Source: Clostridiales bacterium (GTDB lineage: Bacteria; Bacillota; Clostridia; Christensenellales; Aristaeellaceae). Taken from it: a stretch of DNA of 48,256 nt. The notes beneath the pieces were generated by a model that saw only the letters and a program-made list of their open reading frames with translations, was not told where the DNA came from and did not search any database. The position numbers and the translations under genes are program-made. The DNA is taken from the NCBI GenBank assembly GCA_012513645.1, contig JAAZBU010000018.1, positions 1 through 48,256 on the forward strand, given 5' to 3'. Position 1 is the stretch's first letter. Each line of letters begins with the position of its first letter. Of the stretch, positions 38,080-45,941 are shown piece after piece.

Positions 38080-39150
38080 TGTAGGTTAGTCAAACATGTT
38101 GGACAGAGTATTCATTCAGGAACTCAACCGGGGATAAGAAGCCAAGGGGTCTCATCGGTAGCCGGTTGCTCCGGGATTGCCAGGCAGTTAACTGCCTGGC
38201 AAAGTCTTCGTAAGAGTAGAAGGTTCGGCGGCTGTAGAAGCGTTTGACATCTTCCCTGTGGCTGCGCTCCACCTTGCCGTTATGCCTTGGGGTGTAGGGG
38301 CGGATATGCTTCAGTTTAATCCCCAGCGTCTGAGCCGTTGTTTCAAAGGCTGTCAGACGAGTTGTTTGGCTAGAGATCAGACGGTTGGTGAACTCAAGGC
38401 CATTGTCTGTCTGGATACAGTGAACCTCAATTCCCAAGCGGGTGTAGTAATTGACCATGCTTAAGAGAAAGTCCTTTGATGAATAGGTATTTTGCTCCTG
38501 ATAAGCCTTCAGGTAACGCAGTCGAGTAAACTCATCTATCGCAGTGTATTGCACTAATCGTTCCTGAGCCGCTTCACCGACCTTGCAAGCCTTCGGGACG
38601 ATTTTGACATCTACCTGGATTCGTTCTCCCGGAAAGGTCATTTGCTGGTATGGCTTGGGCTTGTAGACTTTCTTTTTCGGCTTTGTTTGCAAGTTCAATT
38701 TGTACAAGATGCGATACAGACCGCTTAAGGACCTCTTGTATCCGCGCTTCCTGAGCCTGCACCACAGCTCTACCCGGCCCAGGGTAGGATTCCGTCTGCA
38801 CATGTCCCGCAGCAGCTTGATTTCCTGCTCTGTGTGTTGATTAGGATGGCGGTGCGGTCTTCGGGACTGACAAGCCAAGGATTCAATGTTCCCGTCATAC
38901 CGTGCCAGCCAGAAGTAGATGTATGACCGTGCCCTATTATGCCGCCTAGATGCCTTCCATACGCCGTGACGGAGAGCGAATTCGACCAATGATTGCCGGT
39001 ACTTCATGTCCTGGGTTATACTATTCATGGAGAAAGAGTTCCTTTCGTTAGTGTTGTGGTGGTAACAACAGTCTAACCGATTTGACCTCTTTCTCTTCCT
39101 TTTCACGCCTCCTTTCAGAAACATTGTCCAATATGTATGGTACTCCTACA
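38080..39150 (-). mobile_element. IS481-like insertion sequence (1071 bp) with imperfect terminal inverted repeats
   Basis: Ends TGTAGGTTAGTCAAACATGTTGGACAGAGT / TGTAGGAGTACCATACATATTGGACAATGT (21/30 matches); flanked by identical 26-bp direct repeats at 38054-38079 and 39151-39176. Confidence 0.88.
38090..39028 (-). CDS. IS481-like DDE transposase
   Basis: HTH region (LVEFALRHGVWKASRRHNRARSYIYFWLARYDG) and integrase core PGERIQVDVKIV...YTAIDEFTRLRYLKAY...CIQTDNGLEFTNRL...IRPYTPRHNGKVERSHREDVKRFYS. Confidence 0.92.
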   Translation of the reverse strand: MNSITQDMKYRQSLVEFALRHGVWKASRRHNRARSYIYFWLARYDGNIESLACQSRRPHRHPNQHTEQEIKLLRDMCRRNPTLGRVELWCRLRKRGYKRSLSGLYRILYKLNLQTKPKKKVYKPKPYQQMTFPGERIQVDVKIVPKACKVGEAAQERLVQYTAIDEFTRLRYLKAYQEQNTYSSKDFLLSMVNYYTRLGIEVHCIQTDNGLEFTNRLISSQTTRLTAFETTAQTLGIKLKHIRPYTPRHNGKVERSHREDVKRFYSRRTFYSYEDFARQLTAWQSRSNRLPMRPLGFLSPVEFLNEYSVQHV

Positions 39151-39222
39151 GGGGCAGGCAGAGAGGGGGTTCCAATTGCATTCTTTAACAATATATTACC
39201 TGAATTTCACATGGGCAGGCAC

Positions 39223-39252
39223 AAAAAAGCTGCCGGTCTAATGACCGGCAGC
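39223..39252 (-). terminator. Terminator of rplU-prp-rpmA operon
   Basis: GCTGCCGGT CTAATG ACCGGCAGC; followed on minus strand by TTTTTT. Confidence 0.75.
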
Positions 39253-39269
39253 ATCAAAGGGCGGGGTGC

Positions 39270-39575
39270 TTACTGCGCGACGGCCTCGGCCACTTCGGCC
39301 TCGGGGTGCACGCTCACCTGCTTTTTGAACTTGCCCAGGTGCTCAAAGCGGACAATGCCGTCCTTGAGCGCGAACAGGGTGTCATCCTTGCCGCGGCCCA
39401 CGTTGAGGCCGGGGTGCATCTTGGTGCCGCGCTGGCGCACTAAAATATTGCCGGCCAGCACAAACTGTCCGTCGGCGCGCTTGGGGCCAAGGCGCTTGGA
39501 TTCGCTGTCGCGGCCGTTGCGGGTGGAGCCCATGCCCTTCTTGTGGGCAAACAACTGAAGATTCAGCTTCAACAT
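39270..39575 (-). CDS. rpmA: 50S ribosomal protein L27
   Basis: [70 protein letters not shown]; Firmicutes-type N-terminal extension. Confidence 0.97.
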   Translation of the reverse strand: MLKLNLQLFAHKKGMGSTRNGRDSESKRLGPKRADGQFVLAGNILVRQRGTKMHPGLNVGRGKDDTLFALKDGIVRFEHLGKFKKQVSVHPEAEVAEAVAQ

Positions 39576-39591
39576 CTTGTGTTCCTCCGTT

Positions 39592-39915
39592 TCATTTGGG
39601 CGGCTCACTGTCTTTGAGCCGTATGTGCTTTGGGTAGGCGGCCTCCAGATCCTTCATGCCCTGCTCGAATACCCGGAATATGGTATCCGACCGGTCGTTG
39701 CCCTGCGGCAGATGCACCTCCAGCAGCCCGTCCCTTTGCAAAACGATGGGCGCAATCCCGGCTACTGACTCCAGCGCGTTGGCGCAGGTGATGGATAAAA
39801 AGGAGACGGCTGAACAAACAATGTCCTGCCCCGATGGGGCGAAGCCTGTGTGGCCGCTGATCCGGTAGCCTGTGATCACATCCCCGGGCAGGCGGTACAA
39901 CAGGACGGTGGTCAT
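39592..39915 (-). CDS. prp: Ribosomal-processing cysteine protease Prp
   Basis: [33 protein letters not shown] (GHxG...C motif) between rplU and rpmA. Confidence 0.92.
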   Translation of the reverse strand: MTTVLLYRLPGDVITGYRISGHTGFAPSGQDIVCSAVSFLSITCANALESVAGIAPIVLQRDGLLEVHLPQGNDRSDTIFRVFEQGMKDLEAAYPKHIRLKDSEPPK

Positions 39916-39917
39916 CT

Positions 39918-40223
39918 TCAGGCCTTGATGCCGGTGATCTCCACCTGGGTGAAGGGCTGCCGGTGACCCTGCTTGCGGCGGTAGTTCTTCTTGCTCTTGT
40001 ACTTGTAGACGATGATCTTCTGACCGCGGCCCTGCTTCAACACCTTGCCGGTCACCTCGGCGCCTTCCACCAGCGGGTTGCCCGCCTTGATGGTCTCGCC
40101 GCCCAGCATCAGCACGGGGAAGGTAACGGAGTCGTCCACCTGGTTGTCGAGTTTTTCCACATAGATGATGTCTCCCTCGGAGACGCGATACTGTTTGCCG
40201 CCAGTCGCGATGATTGCGTACAC
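39918..40223 (-). CDS. rplU: 50S ribosomal protein L21
   Basis: [99 protein letters not shown] start behind GGAGG. Confidence 0.97.
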   Translation of the reverse strand: MYAIIATGGKQYRVSEGDIIYVEKLDNQVDDSVTFPVLMLGGETIKAGNPLVEGAEVTGKVLKQGRGQKIIVYKYKSKKNYRRKQGHRQPFTQVEITGIKA

Positions 40224-40229
40224 TTGCAG

Positions 40230-40330
40230 CACCTCCATACATTACTCGCCGGGCGTTTGGGCATTTTCAGCCCCGAGGCAGCGCGTGCGCTTTAAGGCCT
40301 CTCCCGAGCGGCTAAACCATAAGATACCAC
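40230..40330 (-). ncRNA. Possible L21 leader
   Basis: Structured GC-rich 5' region of rplU on the minus strand (CTCGGGAGAGGCC...GCCTCGGGGCTGAAAATGCCC); position fits, but covariance model not checked. Confidence 0.35.
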
Positions 40331-40388
40331 AGGTGCAAGCCGCGGTCAAGTAAAATGCATGGAGAGTTTGTGCCTTTGGTGGAAAACT

Positions 40389-41117
40389 TTACCCCTGCAT
40401 CTCCGTCAGGTGCTGCCAGGTGTACTTGGGCATGTTCTGCCGCTGCAGGCGCGGGTTTTTGCGGGCCTGTATGGCCAGCGTGTCAAAGAACAGGCGCCAC
40501 AACTCCTGCGTCAGCAGTTCCTCCGGGGCGTCCTGGGGCAGCACGGCCTCCACCCGGCGGATTTCGATATGCCCGGCCTGCGCCAGGCCGGCCAGGTGCC
40601 GGCCCTCATCATAGACTACCAACCGTTCCTTGGGAAAGCGGGCGGAAAAGTGGGGCATCAGCAGGCCCAGCACATTGTTGCGCGGGCGGAAGACGGCCAG
40701 CATGCTGCCATCCGTCATCTGCCGGAAGCGCAGCAGCCCCATAAAGCGGTGCGCCTCCATGCCCACCTCCCGCTGGCAGGCCAGAAATGCCAGCACATCG
40801 TCATCCAGCGAGGCCAGCGCCTGCCGCCCCTGCACACACGCCCTATGAATGGTTTTGACGATGGCGGTGTGCCGGTCATCCCGGCGGGACAGATAGGCCA
40901 TCCGCACCATGTGCAGGAATTCCTGCCCCAGCGTTTTTTGCAGAAAAGCCCGGATGCGCTCTGCTTTTTCAGGGTCCGTTATTATCTGCCGGTCGGGCAG
41001 AAAGTTTTCCTGGCCATCCGCCGGGATGACGCAGATCAGCGCTGCCCGCTCCCGATAGGTGTCAAAGGCCACGGTCAGCAGGCCGTCAAAGGTGCCGTCA
41101 AAGCCGCAATGCATCAT
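40389..41117 (-). CDS. TIGR03915-type putative DNA repair/metabolism protein
   Basis: DGTFDGLLTVAFDTYRER...TDPEKAERIRAFLQKTLGQEFLHMVRMAYLSRRDDR...EAHRFMGLLRFRQMTDGSMLAVFRPRNNVLGLLMPHFSARFPKERLVVYDEGR; coupled to radical SAM gene. Confidence 0.85.
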   Translation of the reverse strand: MMHCGFDGTFDGLLTVAFDTYRERAALICVIPADGQENFLPDRQIITDPEKAERIRAFLQKTLGQEFLHMVRMAYLSRRDDRHTAIVKTIHRACVQGRQALASLDDDVLAFLACQREVGMEAHRFMGLLRFRQMTDGSMLAVFRPRNNVLGLLMPHFSARFPKERLVVYDEGRHLAGLAQAGHIEIRRVEAVLPQDAPEELLTQELWRLFFDTLAIQARKNPRLQRQNMPKYTWQHLTEMQG

Positions 41118-42355
41118 ACCGCCTCCAGGAAGGACAGCTGCTCAAAGCCGCCACCGTCCTTAAACGCCAGGCAGCGGTACACCTGCTGCGGGTCATCGTG
41201 CAGGGGGTAGGGGCGCCGCCCGTCCGCCGTGAGGAAATACCGGGCGCGCGCCATCACCGCGCCGGTTTTCTTGAGGCTGTCGTAGCTCAGCCTGGCCAGG
41301 CGGCGGCCGGCCACAATGCGCCGCGCGCTGGTGACGCCGATGCCCGGTACCCGCAGCAGCAGCTCCAGCGGCGCGGTGTTGACGTCTATGGGAAACAGGT
41401 GGTAGTTGTCCACCGCCCAGGCCGCCTTGGGGTCCACCTGCAGGTCGAGCAGCGTGCGCTGGCCCAGGATCTCCTGCGCCCCAAAGCCGTAGAACCGTAG
41501 CAGCTAATCCGCCTGATACACGCGGTGCTCCCGCAGTAGCGGTGCGGCGGGAGCAATGCCGCCGGGCAGGGCAAGCGGGTTGACGGGCACATAGGCAGAG
41601 TAGTACACCCGCTTCAATTGCACCTGCCTGTATAAGCTTTCGGCCCGGGTGAGGATGTCCCGGTCGTTGCTGCGGCCCGCTCCCACAATCATCTGGGTGG
41701 ATTGCCCCGCCGGCACAAAGCGGGGTGCGGGCGTTGGGGAACGCAGGGCGGGCAGCAGCGCCATCCCCTCATCCCTGACCGACAGCATGACTGACCGGAT
41801 GCCCTGTGCCTGTTTATCGGGCGCCAGCAGGCGCAGGTCTTCCTCGGTGGCAAACTCGATGTTAGCGGATACCCGATCCACCAGGTACCCCAACCGTCGG
41901 ACCAGGTCAGGATCGGTCCCCGGGATGATCTTCATATGGATGTAGCCGTTAAAATGCTCCCGGTGGCGTAGCATCTCAGCCACCCGGATGAGCCGCTCCA
42001 TGGTGTGATCCGGGCTGACGGCCACGGCGGAGCTGAGGAAAAGCCCTTCAATGTAGTTGCGCCGGTAGAAGTCCATCGTCAGCTTGGCTACCTCCTCCGG
42101 CGTGAAGGCGGCGCGGGGGATGTCATTGCTGCGGCGGTTGATGCAGTAGGTGCAGTCGTACCGGCAGGCGTTTGTGTACAGCAGCTTGAGCAGCGATACG
42201 CACCGCCCGTCCGCCGTCCAGCTGTGGCATATGCCGCTGGCCGCAGCGCTGCCCACCGCCCCCAGCCTGCCCTTGCGCTCGCTGCCGCTGGAGGCACAGG
42301 ACACATCGTACTTGGCTGCGTCTGCCAAGATTTTCAGCTTATCGGCTACGTCCAT
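41114..42355 (-). pseudogene. Putative DNA modification/repair radical SAM protein (TIGR03916-type) interrupted by an in-frame TAG
   Basis: N-terminal part 41504-42355 contains TNACRYDCTYCINRRSNDIPR (CxxxCxxC); after TAG (41504-41506) the same frame continues LLRFYGFGAQEILGQ...LFPIDVNTAPLELLLRVPGIGVTSARRIVAGRRLARLSYDSLKKTGAVMARARYF (HhH). Confidence 0.85.
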
Positions 42356-42366
42356 ACCATCACCTC

Positions 42367-42438
42367 AAATGAGAACAAATGTTTGCAAAACGGATGATAG
42401 CACACCGCAAGCCAAAACGCAAACATGTGTTCTCATTT
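42367..42438 (-). promoter_or_regulatory. Paired LexA/SOS-type boxes flanking a promoter
   Basis: 20-bp inverted repeat AAATGAGAACAAATGTTTGC (42367-42386) / GCAAACATGTGTTCTCATTT (42419-42438), one mismatch; each contains GAACRNRYGTTYG. Minus-strand TTGCGT/17 bp/TATCAT (preceded by TGC) lies between/over them. Confidence 0.75.
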
Positions 42439-42455
42439 AGAAAACAAGACGCACG

Positions 42456-42480
42456 CAAAAAGCCCCGCCGAAGCGGGGCC
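42456..42480 (-). terminator. Terminator of nagA-ROK operon
   Basis: GCCCCGC CGAA GCGGGGC with TTTTT on minus strand. Confidence 0.75.
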
Positions 42481-42504
42481 AAATGAGCGCGTAAGATAGC
42501 GTGA

Positions 42505-43887
42505 TTAGTGGATGTCCGGCAGGCTGGCCGCGGCCACGGATTGACCGACCCGGCGGCTGTTCTCATCCGGGATGTGCAGTTGGATGGCCTTGGCCAGCTC
42601 GGGGTATTCGCGGTCCAGCACTTCCCTGGTCTTATTAAGCAGCAGGGAGCCGCCCTCGCCCGAGGTGACGCGCCCCATGATGAGCACATGCTCAATGGTG
42701 TAGAACAGGGCATAGTAGGCGATGGCGTGGCCAAAGTACACGCCGATGGTTTCATAGATCTGGCGGGCGCCCTCGTGGCCGGCCTCCATCTTGCCCTGCA
42801 CCACCTTGAGCTTTTCGGCGGGCGAGAGGGCAGGGTCCAACGCAATGCCGGCGGCAGGCGCCAGCTTAATCACCGCATCCTGAGAGAAATACTTGACGCC
42901 GCATCCATAGTCACCCGACCATTCATCCACCATGGCGTCCGTATTGGCATCCACCGGCACGAAGGCCAGCTCGTTCAGCCAGCCCATCAGGTGCATGTTG
43001 CTGTCCACATAGCCGCCGGCCTCGCTGGTGCCCATGGCAACGCCCAGCACATTGCCGGCGTCCAGGTTCATGGCACCGGCCAGCGCGGTCACGTCGCCGT
43101 CATTGGCCACCACCAGCGGGATATTGCCCAGCTCGCGGGCTACGTCCACATAGATGTTGCGCACCTTGGTCTCCACCAGCTCCTTGGGCACCTTGAGGAA
43201 CAGCGAGGCGACCCGCACCCGGTTATCAATGTACACGCCGGCACTGCTGACGCCGATGGCATCAACCCGGGGCATGTGGGCAGCCGCCGCCTTCATGGCC
43301 GACAGGATGCCCTGGCGATGGTACTCCGGATCCTCCGTGATCTTGGGAAACCAGATGACCTCTTCGGAGTATACAGCCTCGCCGTCGATGACGGCGGACA
43401 CCTTGCGGTCGCTGCCGCCGGCATCAAAGCCGATGCGGCAGCCATTCAGGTGCCGCCCGGTGGCGCTGATCTCCTCATGGGGCTGGGCGATCTGGCTCAC
43501 ATCCTCATGCCAGAGTACCTCAAAGGGCTGCTCATATACCTCCTGCATGAAGCCGACATCAAAGGCGCGCAGGCCGTCTGCCTGATAATCGGCCTGCAGG
43601 CGCTCGTACAGCGCTCGGCAGCCCGCGATATGAATCCTGTATCCGCCGCGCATCCACAGCAGGCTCTTGACGATGCGCTCCAGCAGCGCCACGGTGGCCT
43701 GCTCATCAACGCCCTCGGGCAAAATATCCGCTGACCAGGGGGAGGTGTATCCGCCGTTGCGCTCGATGGCGCATACAAAGCGGCGCGCAGCGCCATGGGC
43801 TGCGACCTGCTGCTGATAGTCCCTCCAGGCAAGCGACAGCGGGGAGAAGCCGGGATCCAGTTGGGCCTTGACGGCAAGGGTGAGCAT
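42505..43887 (-). CDS. ROK-like sugar kinase family protein
   Basis: RIGFDAGGSDRKVSAVIDGEAVYSEEVIWFPK...DAIGVSSAGVYIDNRVRVASLFLKVP...VVANDGDVTALAGAMNLDAGNVLGVAMGTSEAGGYVDSNMHLMGWLNELAFVPVD. Confidence 0.8.
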   Translation of the reverse strand: MLTLAVKAQLDPGFSPLSLAWRDYQQQVAAHGAARRFVCAIERNGGYTSPWSADILPEGVDEQATVALLERIVKSLLWMRGGYRIHIAGCRALYERLQADYQADGLRAFDVGFMQEVYEQPFEVLWHEDVSQIAQPHEEISATGRHLNGCRIGFDAGGSDRKVSAVIDGEAVYSEEVIWFPKITEDPEYHRQGILSAMKAAAAHMPRVDAIGVSSAGVYIDNRVRVASLFLKVPKELVETKVRNIYVDVARELGNIPLVVANDGDVTALAGAMNLDAGNVLGVAMGTSEAGGYVDSNMHLMGWLNELAFVPVDANTDAMVDEWSGDYGCGVKYFSQDAVIKLAPAAGIALDPALSPAEKLKVVQGKMEAGHEGARQIYETIGVYFGHAIAYYALFYTIEHVLIMGRVTSGEGGSLLLNKTREVLDREYPELAKAIQLHIPDENSRRVGQSVAAASLPDIH

Positions 43888-43891
43888 GGTG

Positions 43892-45040
43892 TCAGTTCTC
43901 CTTTGCGTATTTCCGCACGCCGCCTACATAGGTGGCGTACACTTGACAGTTCCCGTCCATCAGAACGAAGTCGGCATCCTTGCCCTCGCGGATGGAGCCC
44001 TTGCGGTCATCCGCCCCGATGGAGCGCGCCGCGCTGAGGGAAGCGGCATGCACGGCATCGCGCATCGACACGCCGCCTAGCTGGTACAGGTTGCGCACCG
44101 CATCGTTGAGATGCAGTACGCTGCCGGCGATGGTGCCATCCTGCAGGCGGCTTTCAATGCCCTTGACGTAGATGGGCTGGCCGCCCAGTGTATACTCGCC
44201 GTCGGGCAGGCCGCCGGCGCGCGTGCAGTCGGTCACCAGCACCAGCCGGTCGCCCTTGGCCACGTGCAGCAGGCTGAACAGGCCGCTGTGCACATGGAAG
44301 GCATCGGCAATCAGCTCGGCATATACATCGGTGGTCAGCGCGGCGCCTACGATGCCCGGCTCGCGGTGGTTGAGCCCGGTCATGGCGTTGAACAGGTGGG
44401 TGATATGGGAGGCGCCGGCACGGATGGCCTCCAGCGCCTGGTCGTAGCTGGCGCTGCTGTGGCCGATGGACACCACGATGTCGCTGCTGCCGGTGACCTG
44501 CTTGATGAAGTCAATGCCGCCGGGCATCTCGGGGGCCATGGTGACGATGCGCACGATATCCCTGTGGGCCAGCAGGCGGTCGGCCTGGGGCGGCAGGATG
44601 TGATCGGCGGACTGGGCGCCCTTGCGCTGGGGGTTGATGAAAGGCCCCTCCGCGTGGCAGCCCAGGATCTCCGCGCCGTCAAAATCTTCTGTCCGACTGA
44701 AGGGCATCAGCCTGCGCACCACGGCAAAGGCATTCTCCAGCTCCGCCCAGTCGACCGTCATGGTGGTGGGCAGGAAGGAGGTAACCCCGTTGGCTAAAAT
44801 GCCCCGGGCGATGGTGCGTATGCCCTCCTCGCTGCCGTCGGAGGTGTCCTCGCCCAGGTAGCCGTGGATATGAACATCCACCAGGCCGGGGGCGACATAG
44901 TGGCCCCGGGCATCAATGATCTCCTCATCGGTCAGGGCGTCCGCATCGACAATGCCGCGAAAGCGGTCGTCAAACAGCAGGGCCTTGCCGGTTACATCCC
45001 CCTGTTCGGTCAGAATGATTCCGTTGACGATCGCCTTCAT
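43892..45040 (-). CDS. nagA: N-acetylglucosamine-6-phosphate deacetylase
   Basis: YVAPGLVDVHIHGYLGEDTSDGSEEGIRTIARGILANGVTSFLPTTMT...GCHAEGPFINPQRKGAQ...SIGHSSASYDQALEAIRAGASHITHLFNAMTGLNHREPGIVGAAL. Confidence 0.95.
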   Translation of the reverse strand: MKAIVNGIILTEQGDVTGKALLFDDRFRGIVDADALTDEEIIDARGHYVAPGLVDVHIHGYLGEDTSDGSEEGIRTIARGILANGVTSFLPTTMTVDWAELENAFAVVRRLMPFSRTEDFDGAEILGCHAEGPFINPQRKGAQSADHILPPQADRLLAHRDIVRIVTMAPEMPGGIDFIKQVTGSSDIVVSIGHSSASYDQALEAIRAGASHITHLFNAMTGLNHREPGIVGAALTTDVYAELIADAFHVHSGLFSLLHVAKGDRLVLVTDCTRAGGLPDGEYTLGGQPIYVKGIESRLQDGTIAGSVLHLNDAVRNLYQLGGVSMRDAVHAASLSAARSIGADDRKGSIREGKDADFVLMDGNCQVYATYVGGVRKYAKEN

Positions 45041-45275
45041 CTTCGTTTCTCCCTTCGCGCCAAGGCATTTTTCAAACCAGATTATACCCTTTGTAGGATG
45101 AATTGGCAACCGCGATGATTAAGGAATTAGCAAGACTTCGGGCTTTCGTTTTCGCATCAAACTGTGCTATAATCATGGGGTTGAAGGGTTTGTTTCTTAC
45201 TGCCCCAGGCGCACTGTGGACAGTTTTTTTCTTACAAAAACTGCGCTGCAATCACATCATAAGGGAGGATTGCAC

Positions 45276-45941
45276 ATGACCGGGGACCTCTTATTTTTCA
45301 TCATCGTAAACCGCGGAAAGGCCGGCCAGCTGCTGCACAAGGCGCAGGAGATCGGCGCCTCCGGCGGCACCATTTTTTTAGGGGAAGGCACCATGCCTTC
45401 CCGGCTGTTTGATATCCTGGGCATCAACCAGACACAGAAAGAGGTGCTCATTACCGCCGTGCCCGATGGCGTCAGCGACAGGCTGTACGCCATGCTGCGC
45501 GATGAGTTTCAGCTGCACAAGCGCTATAAGGGCGTTGCGTTTGCTGTGCCGTACCGCCAGTGGGTGCCGGATGCGCAGCCCAATGCGGCGGCTTCGTTCA
45601 CCCATCAGGATATACCGCCCTACCTGTGCCTGCTGACGGTGCTGGAGAAGGGCAAGGCCGAGGAATGCATGGCTGTGGCGCGCGCCGCCGGGGCTCGGGG
45701 TGGCACCGTCATCCATGGACGCGGCGCCGGCGTGCCGCAGGATTTTTACTTCCCTCTGGTCATTGAGCCGCAAAAGGAGATTGTGCTGATCGTCGCCTCG
45801 CGGGAGGCGGCCTACCCGATCCGCAACGCCATCTATGCCCAGATGGGGCTGGACCAGCCCGGCGGCGGCATCATCTTCTCCCTGCCAGTGCTGAGCACCC
45901 TGGGCCTGTATGAGGAGCGCGGGAAGGAGGTCAAAGCATGA
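45276..45941 (+). CDS. Tandem PII-like domain protein
   Basis: Two PII-like repeats: LLFFIIVNRGKAGQLLHKAQEIGASGGTIFLGEGT...EVLITAVPDGVSDRLYAML and LCLLTVLEKGKAEECMAVARAAGARGGTVIHGRGAG...EIVLIVASREAAYPIRNAI. Confidence 0.8.
   Translation: MTGDLLFFIIVNRGKAGQLLHKAQEIGASGGTIFLGEGTMPSRLFDILGINQTQKEVLITAVPDGVSDRLYAMLRDEFQLHKRYKGVAFAVPYRQWVPDAQPNAAASFTHQDIPPYLCLLTVLEKGKAEECMAVARAAGARGGTVIHGRGAGVPQDFYFPLVIEPQKEIVLIVASREAAYPIRNAIYAQMGLDQPGGGIIFSLPVLSTLGLYEERGKEVKA

Noticed and set aside
39540-39575. Extra residues before the mature L27 N-terminus ([10 protein letters not shown])
   Set aside because: This is the known Firmicutes L27 pre-sequence cleaved by Prp, which is encoded next door; expected rather than novel.
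41114-42355. Global TAG reassignment to explain the amber codon
   Set aside because: TAG is used as a normal stop in several genes in the same window (pcrA, the TPM-domain gene and the MBL-fold gene).
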